DNA from: Cupriavidus pauculus
GTDB lineage: Bacteria > Pseudomonadota > Gammaproteobacteria > Burkholderiales > Burkholderiaceae
Direction: 5' to 3'
Assembly (NCBI RefSeq): GCF_003854935.1
Contig: NZ_CP033970.1
Location: forward strand, 496,001 to 560,000
Length of the DNA: 64,000 bases
Made by a program: the position numbers and the translations under genes. The notes below the pieces were generated by a model, which had not been told where the DNA came from, did not search any database, and saw only the letters and a program-made list of their open reading frames with translations. Positions 8,099 through 15,961 of this stretch are shown here, one piece after another. Each line of letters starts with the position of its first letter. The first letter of the stretch is position 1.

Positions 8099-8674
8099 TT
8101 ACTTGTTGTACTTGGCCTTCACGTTGGCCTGGCACTTGTCCTTGGCATCGCCGGACATGGCATCGCACTTTTCCTTGTCAGCCTTGTAGGCGGCGTCGGC
8201 GGTGTCCTTGCGGGCGTCGGCGCGGGCCTCGGCCACGTCGGTGCTGGTGCCGGTGGCGGCAGCCTTCTCGACCTTGGCGCTGCTCAGGGCACGTTCGTGG
8301 GTAGCCTTGGCTTCCTTCACGCACACGTCCTTGTCGTTGCCCTTCTTGTCGTCGCACATTTCCTTGGCGACGTCGTAGTCACGGTCGGCCTTGGTCTTCA
8401 GGGCCTTGGCGTGGGCCTTCTCGGTGCCGTCGCGCTTGGCTTCGGCGTTGGCCTTGGCCACGTCGTGGTCACGCTTGGCTTCAGCCTTGCAGACGTCCTT
8501 GGCGTTGCCCGACTGGCCGTCGCAACGGCTCTTGGCGGTCTTGTAGTCCGCGTCGGCCTGCTTCACGGCGGCGTCATAGTCGGCTTTGGAGCCGGCCTGT
8601 GCGTACGCCACGCCCACCGGGGCGGCAACCATCAGCGAACAAACTGCTGCACTCAGCCACTTCTTTGCAATCAT
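8099..8674 (-). CDS. exported hypothetical protein with three CX10C repeats
   Basis: 191 residues with a clear signal peptide: MIAKKW, a hydrophobic stretch, and cleavage after AYA at about residue 24 or 25. The mature protein is extremely rich in Ala, Lys and Asp and is probably helical. Three copies of a module are spaced along it: CDGQSGNAKDVC, CDDKKGNDKDVC and CDAMSGDAKDKC, each with ten residues between the cysteines, separated by charged helices. The regular cysteine pairs in an exported protein suggest disulfide-stapled helix-turn units. I do not recognise a characterised family; related sequences are often labelled TolA-like only because of their Ala/Lys content. The start at 8674 has AAAGGAG seven bases ahead. 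It lies upstream of csbD and may be stress-regulated, which is inference. Confidence 0.75.
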   Translation of the reverse strand: MIAKKWLSAAVCSLMVAAPVGVAYAQAGSKADYDAAVKQADADYKTAKSRCDGQSGNAKDVCKAEAKRDHDVAKANAEAKRDGTEKAHAKALKTKADRDYDVAKEMCDDKKGNDKDVCVKEAKATHERALSSAKVEKAAATGTSTDVAEARADARKDTADAAYKADKEKCDAMSGDAKDKCQANVKAKYNK

Positions 8675-8878
8675 GTCGTGCTCCTTTTCTCGAGGTGGAT
8701 ACTGATCAGGCCCGGCAATCTCCGTGTGACTTGCACTGGATTGCGTTGTGGCCCTGCTGTAGTTGCAGGTTATGTTTTGCGACCTTGCCAAAGCAGAAGT
8801 CCGCTGCTGAAACATTCGTAAGACAATTCCCACAACGTCACATTTGCTTGATCTTTCTGTGTGGTGACAGGCAAAAAA

Positions 8879-8901
8879 AAGGCCGGCGCGATGCCGGCCT
8901 T
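8879..8901 (-). terminator. terminator with no known upstream gene on its strand
   Basis: A 9-bp perfect stem, AAGGCCGGC / GCCGGCCTT, with a five-base loop. On the minus strand it is followed by a run of eight T. No minus-strand gene ends nearby, because the gene to its right is plus-strand. It either stops antisense transcription before the CX10C protein gene or ends a short RNA that begins between here and about 9000. Confidence 0.75.
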
Positions 8902-8944
8902 GCTGAAGACAAAAAAAGCTGGCGTGACGCGGGCGTCTCGTTAA

Positions 8945-8965
8945 TAATGCAACACTGTTGCAATA
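8945..8965. promoter_or_regulatory. candidate Fur-family (Nur/Zur-like) operator
   Basis: A 21-base near-perfect palindrome with 9 of 10 pairs matching around the central C at 8955. Its core is ATGCAA-CACTG-TTGCAA. The half-sites and five-base spacer fit the published Nur box of Streptomyces (TTGCAA-N5-TTGCAA), the target of a nickel-responsive Fur-family repressor. It ends 19 bases before the TonB receptor start, where a bound repressor would block transcription or initiation. The assignment to a specific metal is inference. Confidence 0.6.
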
Positions 8966-8984
8966 ACGACGCCCTCGCCTGCCC

Positions 8985-11066
8985 ATGTCCGGACGCCGCC
9001 TCCCGCCCGCCTTTTTCTTTGCCGCCACCGCCGCCACCTCGCCATTCGCCGGCGCCGCGGAGGATCAAACCCTGCCCGAGGTATCGGTCCGCGCCGCCGC
9101 CACGCCCTACGCCACCTGCGCCACGCGCACCGACACGCCGCTGCGCGAGGTGCCCCAGTCGGTACAGGTGGTGCCGCGCACGCTGATCGATGACGCCGCG
9201 GCCACGCGGCTCGACGACACGTTCGACTACGTGAGCGGCGTGTCGCGCCAGAACAACCTGGGCGGCCTGTGGGACAACTTCGCCATCCGCGGCTTCACCG
9301 GCAACGAGAACACCGGCGCGGGCTACCTCGTCAACGGCTTTGCCGCCAACCGCGGCTACACCGCCCCGCGCGACACGGCCACCATCGAGCGCATCGAGGT
9401 GCTGAAGGGCCCGGCATCGTCGCTCTACGGCAGCGCGGACCCCGGCGGCGTCATCAACCTCGTCACCAGGACGCCGCAGTTCAAGCCGGCGCAGACCTAT
9501 GGCTTCGAGGTGGGCAACCACGACCGCTACCGCGCGTCGGCCGACGTCACCGGCGCGCTGGGCCAGGACGTGGCCGGCCGCCTGATCGCCGTGGCCGAGC
9601 ACGACGGCAGCACGCGCGACTTCGTCAACAGCCGCCGCTTCCTGCTGGCGCCGTCGTTCACGTGGATGCTCGGCCCGCGCACCGTGATCCAGTACACCGC
9701 CGAGTTCCAGCGCTACACCGTGCCGCTGGACCGCGGCATCGTGGCCGTCGCGGGCCGGCTCGACGCGCTGCCGCGCTCGCGCTTCCTGGGCGAGCCCGGC
9801 GACGGCGACATCCGGCTGGACAGCCAGTCACACCAGCTCTCGGTCGAGCACGAGTTTTCCGACCGGTGGAAGGGCCGCGTGGCCATGGCCTACCGCGGCG
9901 GTTCGCTGGAGGGCTACTCCACCGAGGCCACCGCGCTGCTGCCCGACAACCGCACGCTGACGCGCCAGCGCCGCTACCGCGACTTCCAGTCCGACGACCT
10001 GTCGCTGCAGGCCGACGTGACCGGCCGCTTCGACACCGGCCCGGTGGGCCACGAACTGCTGCTGGGCGTGGATACCTACCGCTTCAGCAACACCCAGGTC
10101 ATGCTGCGGCGCAACCCCACGGCGGCCGCGCCGTACGCCATCGACATCTACGACCCGGTCTACGGCCAGACGCCGCCGTCGCTGCTGCCCAACACCAGCA
10201 CCTACGAGCGCCAGACCAACGTCGGCCTGTACGCGCAGGACCAGCTTCGGCTGGGCGACCGGTGGCGCGTGCTGGCCGGCGCGCGCTTCGACATCTACAA
10301 CCAGTCGCTCGACAACCGCCTGCGCGCCACCACCGCCAGCCAGCACCAGACCGCGTTCTCGCCCCGCATCGGCGTGACCTACCTGGCCACGCCCACGGTG
10401 TCGCTGTTCGCCAACGCCAGCAAGTCGTTCCGGCCCAACCCCGGCAGCGACGCCAGCGGCGACGCGTTCTCGCCCGAGCACGGCCGCGCGGCCGAAACCG
10501 GCGTCAAGTACGTCTCCGCCGACCAGCGCACCACCGCCACGCTGGCCCTGTTCGACATCCGCAAGCGCAACGTGCTGACCACCGATCCGGCCAACACGTC
10601 GTTCCAGATCGCCGCCGGCGAGGCCCGCAGCCGGGGCGTGGAACTGGACGTGGCCGGCCGCATCGGCAACCACTGGCGCGTGACCGGCAGCTTTGCGTTC
10701 ACCGATGCCGAAGTCACCCAGGACGCCCGGCTGGCCGCCGGCACGCCGCTGGCCAACGTGCCGCGCACCAGCGGCAGCCTGATGGCGATCTACGAGGACC
10801 GCGCGCCCGTGGGCCAGCGCTACGGCGTGGGCGCCGGCGTGCGCTACGTGGGCGCGCGCAGCGGCGACACGCAGGACACCTTCTCGCTGCCCGCCTACAC
10901 GCTGGCCGACGTGCTGGCCTACTGGCAGTACAGCAAGGCCGTGCGCGTGACGCTGAACGTCAACAACCTGTTCGACCGCACCTACTACGCCAGCTCGTAC
11001 AGCAACGTCTGGATCGCCCCCGGCGAAGGCCGCACGGTGCGGCTGGGCCTGCGGCTCAGCTACTGA
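8985..11066 (+). CDS. TonB-dependent outer membrane receptor (siderophore/metallophore type)
   Basis: 693 residues. A short signal peptide ends near AGAAED, and a TonB-box-like LPEVSVRA segment follows. The plug domain runs from about residue 38 to 155 with the family blocks REVPQSVQVVP, IRGF, IERIEVLKGPASSLYG and PGGVINLVTR. The rest is the 22-strand barrel with late motifs such as GVELDV and NVNNLFDRTYY, and it ends with an aromatic residue (LSY), as expected for outer-membrane insertion. It would take up a ferric or other metal chelate using TonB energy. The ABC importer genes follow with a one-base overlap, so substrate handed to the periplasm is probably moved inward by that system. The operator at 8945-8965 suggests metal repression. 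Confidence 0.9.
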   Translation: MSGRRLPPAFFFAATAATSPFAGAAEDQTLPEVSVRAAATPYATCATRTDTPLREVPQSVQVVPRTLIDDAAATRLDDTFDYVSGVSRQNNLGGLWDNFAIRGFTGNENTGAGYLVNGFAANRGYTAPRDTATIERIEVLKGPASSLYGSADPGGVINLVTRTPQFKPAQTYGFEVGNHDRYRASADVTGALGQDVAGRLIAVAEHDGSTRDFVNSRRFLLAPSFTWMLGPRTVIQYTAEFQRYTVPLDRGIVAVAGRLDALPRSRFLGEPGDGDIRLDSQSHQLSVEHEFSDRWKGRVAMAYRGGSLEGYSTEATALLPDNRTLTRQRRYRDFQSDDLSLQADVTGRFDTGPVGHELLLGVDTYRFSNTQVMLRRNPTAAAPYAIDIYDPVYGQTPPSLLPNTSTYERQTNVGLYAQDQLRLGDRWRVLAGARFDIYNQSLDNRLRATTASQHQTAFSPRIGVTYLATPTVSLFANASKSFRPNPGSDASGDAFSPEHGRAAETGVKYVSADQRTTATLALFDIRKRNVLTTDPANTSFQIAAGEARSRGVELDVAGRIGNHWRVTGSFAFTDAEVTQDARLAAGTPLANVPRTSGSLMAIYEDRAPVGQRYGVGAGVRYVGARSGDTQDTFSLPAYTLADVLAYWQYSKAVRVTLNVNNLFDRTYYASSYSNVWIAPGEGRTVRLGLRLSY

Positions 11067-12634
11067 TGCCGATGCCGCCCCGATCCCCCCGGCGGCGCCG
11101 CCTGCTGGGCGCCGCCGCGCTGGCGCCGTGGCTGGCCACAGCCCCGGGCCGCGCCACGGTAGCGCCCGACCGCACGCTGCGCGTGATCGGCCCGTGGGAG
11201 CTGTCCAGCCTCGACCCGCTGCGCAACGGCTACCTGTTCTCGCGGATGCAGGTCACCGAGACGCTGGTCGACTACGACGCGGCCGGACGCCCCGCGCCGG
11301 GGCTCGCCCGGCAGTGGACGGTCAGCGCCGACCAGTTGCTGTGGACGTTCACGCTGCGCCCCGGCGCACGCTTCCATGACGGCGCGCCGGTGCGTGCAGC
11401 CGACGTGGCGGCGGCGCTGGAACGCGCCCGCCACGCGGCCGGCGTGCTGGGCGTGGCACCGATCGCCGCCATCGCGGCGGCAGACACGCCCGCCGAAACC
11501 ATCCGCATCCGCCTGACCCGGCCCTTCGCGCCGCTGCCGGCGCTGCTGTCGCACAGCAGCACGCAGGTGCTGGCGCCGTCCGCGTTCGGGCCAGACGGCA
11601 CGGTGCGCACGATCGTCGGCAGCGGGCCGTACCGGATCGTCGAACTGGAACCGCCGCAGCGCTTTGCCGTGGCCGCGTTCGACGGCTGGCAGGGCGCGCG
11701 TCCGGCCATCGCGCGGGCCAGCTACCTGTCCGTCGGTCGTGCCGAGATGCGCGCGCTGATGGCCGAGGGCGGCCAGGCCGACCTGGCCTACGGGCTCGAT
11801 CCGGGCAGCGTGGTGCGGCTGGCGCAGCGCGCCAGCGTGCGGCTGCACGCGGTGACACTGCCGCGCACGACCGTGCTCAAGCTCAATGCGGCCCACCCGC
11901 TGCTGGCCGACGTGCGCGTGCGGCAGGCGATGTCGCTCGCGCTCGACCGTGCCGGCATCGCCACGGCCATCCTGCGCGACCGGTCGCTGGCGGCGGCGCA
12001 GTTGTTCCCGCCCGCGCTGCCCGGCTGGCACGACCCGGCGCTGCCGCCGCTGCCGACCGATCCCGTCCGCGCCCGCGCGTTGCTTGCCGCCGCCGGCTGG
12101 CGCCCGGGGCCCGACGGCACGCTGCGGCGCGGTGACGATCGCTTCGCCCTGACGCTGCGCTCGTTCCCGGACCGCCCCGAACTGCCGGTCATCGCCACGG
12201 CCATCCAGGAGCAACTGCGCCAGGTCGGCATCGCCGTGCGCGTGGCGGTCGGCAATTCCAGCGAGATTCCGCTGGGCCACCGCGACGGCTCGCTGGAGAT
12301 GGCGCTGATGTCACGCAACTACGGCGTGGTGCCCGACGCATTCGGCACCGTGGCGCAGGACCTCGGCGGCCCGGCCGGCGACGGCGGCGACTGGGGCCCG
12401 ATGCACTGGCGCGCACCCGACGTGACCGATGCACTGGCCGCCCTGCCCGCCGCCAGCGAAGCCGACGCGGCCGCGCTGCGCCGCACCGTCGCCGGCACGC
12501 TGCAGCGCGACCTGCCGCTGATTCCCGTGGTCTGGTATCGCCAGACCCTGGCGGCCAGCCCGCAATTGCGCGGCGTGTCGATCGACCCGTTCGAACGCAC
12601 GTACCGCCTGACACAGATGGAGTGGAACCGATGA
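11066..12634 (+). CDS. ABC transporter substrate-binding protein, peptide/nickel family 5
   Basis: 522 residues, typical for SBP family 5 (DppA/OppA/NikA). A twin-arginine-like leader (SPRRRRLLGAAALAP) precedes an ATAPGRA cleavage region, so Tat export is possible. Family blocks include SLDPL near residue 53, AGRPAPGLARQWTVS, LRPGARFHDGAPV, IVGSGPYRI and VRQAMSLALDRAGI. The ATG at 11066 shares one base with the receptor stop (TGATG), indicating translational coupling. Because it sits between a TonB receptor and Dpp-type permeases, it probably binds the chelate the receptor imports, as NikA/CntA-type proteins do, rather than peptides. That substrate is inferred. Confidence 0.88.
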   Translation: MPMPPRSPRRRRLLGAAALAPWLATAPGRATVAPDRTLRVIGPWELSSLDPLRNGYLFSRMQVTETLVDYDAAGRPAPGLARQWTVSADQLLWTFTLRPGARFHDGAPVRAADVAAALERARHAAGVLGVAPIAAIAAADTPAETIRIRLTRPFAPLPALLSHSSTQVLAPSAFGPDGTVRTIVGSGPYRIVELEPPQRFAVAAFDGWQGARPAIARASYLSVGRAEMRALMAEGGQADLAYGLDPGSVVRLAQRASVRLHAVTLPRTTVLKLNAAHPLLADVRVRQAMSLALDRAGIATAILRDRSLAAAQLFPPALPGWHDPALPPLPTDPVRARALLAAAGWRPGPDGTLRRGDDRFALTLRSFPDRPELPVIATAIQEQLRQVGIAVRVAVGNSSEIPLGHRDGSLEMALMSRNYGVVPDAFGTVAQDLGGPAGDGGDWGPMHWRAPDVTDALAALPAASEADAAALRRTVAGTLQRDLPLIPVVWYRQTLAASPQLRGVSIDPFERTYRLTQMEWNR

Positions 12635-13656
12635 CCGATCGCGTGGCGGCCCTGCCGGGCGAACCCTCGGACCAGCCGCGCGCCATGGCGGCGCCCGGAT
12701 CGCTGGTCGGCCGCATCGTGCTGCAGCGGACGATGCAGGCGCTGGTCGTGGCCGCGCTGGTCGGCACGCTGGGCTTCCTGATGATGCGGCTGCTGCCGGG
12801 CGATATCGCCTACCGCATCGCCGCCGGCCGCTATGGCTACGACATGGTGACCACGGCCGCCGCCGAGGCCGTGCGCGCGGAGCTGGGGCTGGACCAGCCG
12901 TGGACGCACGCACTGCTGCAATGGTGGAGCCAGCTACTGCGGTTCGACCTGGGCGTGTCCGTGGTGACCGGCGCGCGCGTGGCCGACGAGATCGCGCATC
13001 AGCTCGGCCATACGCTGCAACTGGCGCTGGCCGCGCTGGCCGTGTCGTGCGCCATCGCCGTGCCGCTGGGCTTTGCGGCCGGGCTGCGCGCGGGCGGGCT
13101 GGCGGACCGCGCCACGCTGGTGGCGTCGGTGCTGCTGCGCGCGCTGCCGCCATTCGTGCTGGGCATCGTGCTGGTCAGCGTGCTGGCCATCGAATGGAAC
13201 CTCGTGCCGGCCGGCGGCCACGACACCCACGGCACGCTGCTGCTGCCGGCGCTGACGCTGGGCCTGGGGCTGTCGGCCACGGCGATGCGCGTGGCGCGCC
13301 ACGCGATGGCGTCGGTCACGGCCGCGCCCTACTTCCAGTTTGCCCGCACCAAGGGCCTGGGCGACGCGCAGGCGCTGTACCGCCATGGCGTGCGCAACGC
13401 CGCAATTCCGCTGGTGGCCTACCTGGGCGTGCAGCTCGTCTACCTGGTGGAGGGCGTGGTGGTCATCGAGACACTGTTCGCGTGGCCCGGCATTGGCCAT
13501 GCGCTGGTCCACGCGATCTTCGGGCGGGACATTCCGATGATCCAGGGCACGGCCATCGTCATGGGGCTGTTGTTCGTCGCGCTGAATGCGCTGGTCGACC
13601 TGGCCTGCGCGTGGATCGATCCGCGCGTGCGCGTTGCGCGGGGGGCGTCATGGTGA
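12631..13656 (+). CDS. ABC transporter permease, DppB/NikB type
   Basis: 341 residues with an N-terminal membrane segment (LVVAALVGTLGFLMMRLLPG) characteristic of DppB-like permeases, and five further hydrophobic segments. The permease coupling loop is seen as FARTKGLGDAQALYRHGVRNAAIPLV, which contains the EAA-like pattern that docks on the ATPase. The ATG at 12631 overlaps the previous stop by four bases and has GGAG eight bases upstream; a GTG at 12622 is less likely. It pairs with the next gene to form the inner-membrane channel. Confidence 0.9.
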   Translation: MTDRVAALPGEPSDQPRAMAAPGSLVGRIVLQRTMQALVVAALVGTLGFLMMRLLPGDIAYRIAAGRYGYDMVTTAAAEAVRAELGLDQPWTHALLQWWSQLLRFDLGVSVVTGARVADEIAHQLGHTLQLALAALAVSCAIAVPLGFAAGLRAGGLADRATLVASVLLRALPPFVLGIVLVSVLAIEWNLVPAGGHDTHGTLLLPALTLGLGLSATAMRVARHAMASVTAAPYFQFARTKGLGDAQALYRHGVRNAAIPLVAYLGVQLVYLVEGVVVIETLFAWPGIGHALVHAIFGRDIPMIQGTAIVMGLLFVALNALVDLACAWIDPRVRVARGASW

Positions 13657-14444
13657 CGCGCCGCCGTCTGGGCATCGGCCTGCTGCTCTGCCTGCTGGCG
13701 TTCGCGGTGGCCGCGCCATGGCTGGCGGCGCGCGCGCCGTTCGAGCAGGACCTGTACGCGATCCTGCAGGGGCCGGCGTGGGGTGAGCCGCTGGGCACCG
13801 ATCACCTGGGCCGCAGCATGCTGGCCCGGCTGGCCAGTGCCACGCGGCTGTCGCTGGGGCTGGCGCTGGCCAGCGCGCTGTCGGCGGCCATTCCGGGCAC
13901 GCTGCTGGGCCTGGCTGCCGCGTGGCGCGGCGGCTGGCTGCTGCGCATCGCCAACGGGCTGGCCGACACGGTGCTGGCGCTGCCCGGCCTGCTGCTGGTG
14001 CTGCTGCTCAGCGCGTTTGCGCCGGGCGCGTACTGGCCGCTCTACGTGGGGCTGTCGCTGGTGCTCTGGGTCGAATACTTCCGGCTGACCAGCGCCACCG
14101 CGCGCGTGGTGCTGGCCAGTCCGCATGTGGAAGCGGCGCGGCTGCTCGGCTTCGGGCCGGCCTACATCCTGCGCCACCACGTGCTGCCAGCGCTGCTGCC
14201 GCTGCTGGCCACGCTGATGTGCTTTGGCGCCAGCGCGGCGGTGCTGGCGCTGGCCGCCATGGGCTTTGTCGGGCTCGGCGCGCAGCCGCCGCAGGCCGAA
14301 CTGGGACTGATGATGACCGAACTGCTGCCCTACGCGGCCGAGGCGCCGTGGATCATCGCCAGCCCGATCGTCGTGCTGACGCTGGCCACGCTGGCGCTGG
14401 TGATGCTGAGCGGGCGCGACGACGCGCAGGGAGACGTGCCATGA
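13650..14444 (+). CDS. ABC transporter permease, DppC/NikC type
   Basis: 264 residues, slightly short for DppC. The N-terminal membrane segment is followed by the periplasmic stretch with GEPLGTDHLGRSMLAR, a diagnostic DppC block. The coupling loop ARLLGFGPAYILRHHVLPALLP carries the EAA motif. The gene starts seven bases before the DppB stop. Six hydrophobic segments are visible. With DppB it forms the heterodimeric pore of the importer. Confidence 0.9.
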   Translation: MVTRRRLGIGLLLCLLAFAVAAPWLAARAPFEQDLYAILQGPAWGEPLGTDHLGRSMLARLASATRLSLGLALASALSAAIPGTLLGLAAAWRGGWLLRIANGLADTVLALPGLLLVLLLSAFAPGAYWPLYVGLSLVLWVEYFRLTSATARVVLASPHVEAARLLGFGPAYILRHHVLPALLPLLATLMCFGASAAVLALAAMGFVGLGAQPPQAELGLMMTELLPYAAEAPWIIASPIVVLTLATLALVMLSGRDDAQGDVP

Positions 14445-15847
14445 CGCCGGCGTCCGACATCCTGCTGCGCGTGGACGCGCTCACCGTCGGCAGCGCCACC
14501 GGGCCGCGCATCGGGCCGTTCTCGTTCAACCTCGTGGCCGGCCGCGCGCTGACGCTGATCGGCGAAAGCGGCGCGGGCAAGAGCCTGCTGGCCCACGCCA
14601 TCCTCGGCACGCTGCCGCGCGGGCTGCGCGCGGACGGCCGGATCACGCTGGGCGAGCGCCAATTCGCGGCGATGGACGTACGCGCGCGCCGTGCCGCCTG
14701 GGGCCGGCGGCTGGCGCTGCTGCCGCAGGAGCCCGCGCTGGCGCTGGACCCGACCATGCGGCTGGGCCGCCAACTGGCGGAGACGCACGCGCTGGTCGGC
14801 GGCCAGTCCTGGCGCGCGGCGTGGCAGCAATCCGCGCACGACCTGGCCGCGCTGGGCATGCCGCAGGCCGGCGACGCCTGGCCGGGCACGCTGTCCGGCG
14901 GCATGGCGCAGCGCGCGGCGCTGGCAATCACACGGGCCGGCCGCGCGCCGGTGCTGATCGTCGACGAGCCGACGAAGGGGCTCGATCCGCACTGGCGCGA
15001 CGCGGTCATCGCCCAGCTACAGGCCGCGCTGCGCGACGGCTGCGCCGTGCTGGCCATCACCCACGACCTTGCCGTGGCCCGCGCGCTGGGCGGCGACGTG
15101 GCCGTGCTGCGCGACGGCCAGATCGTCGAACAGGGGCCCGCCGCAGACCTGCTGCGCGCGCCGCGCCATCCGTACACGGGCACGCTGCTGGCCGCCGCGC
15201 CCGACGCGTGGCCGGCGCGGCCCCATCCCGCCACGGGCGACACGGTGCTGCACGCCAGCGGCCTCGCCAAGCAGCTTGGCGGGCGGCCGCTGTTCCGGCA
15301 GATCGACCTGACGCTGCGCGCCGGCGAGCGGCTGGCCGTGACGGGCCCGAGCGGCAGCGGCAAGTCGACGCTGGGCAACGTGCTGCTCGGCCTGCTGCCC
15401 GCCGATGCCGGCACCGTGCGCCGCGCGCCGCAGGTGGCGCGCGAGCGCTTCCAGAAGCTGTACCAGGACCCCGCCTCGGCCTTTGCGCCGGCGCGCACGA
15501 TGGGCCGCGCGCTGCACGACCTGTGCGCGCGCCACCGCATGCCGCCCAGCCGGATCGCACCGCTGATGGCGCGCATGCACCTGCGCCCGGCGCTGCTGGA
15601 GCGGCGGCCGACGGCCATGTCCGGCGGCGAGCTGCAGCGGTTTGCGCTGCTGCGTGCGCTGCTGGTCGACCCGGTCTTCCTGTTTGCCGACGAGCCCACG
15701 TCGCGGCTGGACCCGCTCACGCAGCGCGAGGTGATCGACCTGATGGTCGAGGCCGCGGCCGAACGCGGCTGCGCGCTGATGCTGGTCACGCACGACGCGG
15801 CGCTGGCGCGCAACGTGGCCGCGCGGCAGGTGGCCATCGGCGGCTGA
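14441..15847 (+). CDS. fused double ATP-binding subunit of the importer (DppD-DppF type)
   Basis: 468 residues containing two complete ABC ATPase domains in one chain. Domain one has Walker A GESGAGKS (about 42-49), signature LSGGMAQ and Walker B VLIVDEP. Domain two has Walker A GPSGSGKS (about 304-311), signature MSGGELQ and Walker B FLFADEP. Both have the H-loop as THD. The order and spacing match DppD followed by DppF, which are usually separate genes. The link between them includes the RHPYTGTLLAA segment normally near the DppD C terminus. In compact form the two domains lack much of the C-terminal oligopeptide-transporter extension. The gene overlaps dppC by four bases, which completes a five-gene coupled operon. 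Confidence 0.9.
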   Translation: MTPASDILLRVDALTVGSATGPRIGPFSFNLVAGRALTLIGESGAGKSLLAHAILGTLPRGLRADGRITLGERQFAAMDVRARRAAWGRRLALLPQEPALALDPTMRLGRQLAETHALVGGQSWRAAWQQSAHDLAALGMPQAGDAWPGTLSGGMAQRAALAITRAGRAPVLIVDEPTKGLDPHWRDAVIAQLQAALRDGCAVLAITHDLAVARALGGDVAVLRDGQIVEQGPAADLLRAPRHPYTGTLLAAAPDAWPARPHPATGDTVLHASGLAKQLGGRPLFRQIDLTLRAGERLAVTGPSGSGKSTLGNVLLGLLPADAGTVRRAPQVARERFQKLYQDPASAFAPARTMGRALHDLCARHRMPPSRIAPLMARMHLRPALLERRPTAMSGGELQRFALLRALLVDPVFLFADEPTSRLDPLTQREVIDLMVEAAAERGCALMLVTHDAALARNVAARQVAIGG

Positions 15848-15892
15848 CCCTGCCTTGCCCCTGCCGCCGGCGGGGTCACTGCCTCCGCCTTG

Positions 15893-15952
15893 CGTTTTGT
15901 ATCGAGCGATCTATAATCGCTTCCACGGTTTCATACTGATCGATACAAAACG
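15893..15952. promoter_or_regulatory. TetR operator and promoter
   Basis: A perfect 13-bp inverted repeat, CGTTTTGTATCGA at 15893-15905 and TCGATACAAAACG at 15940-15952, brackets a TATAAT -10 box at 15912-15917 with TTGCGT at 15890-15895 as a possible -35. It ends nine bases before the TetR start. The placement over the promoter is what an autorepressing TetR protein would need. Confidence 0.75.
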
Positions 15953-15961
15953 AGGGATGCG

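Larger units (their letters stand above)
8675..8984. other. divergent intergenic region before the TonB/ABC operon
   Basis: 310 bases between the minus-strand CX10C protein gene and the plus-strand TonB receptor gene. It holds a strong terminator oriented for minus-strand transcription (8879-8901), the candidate metal-regulator operator (8945-8965) and presumably promoters in both directions. No coding frame here has supporting features. Confidence 0.5.
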
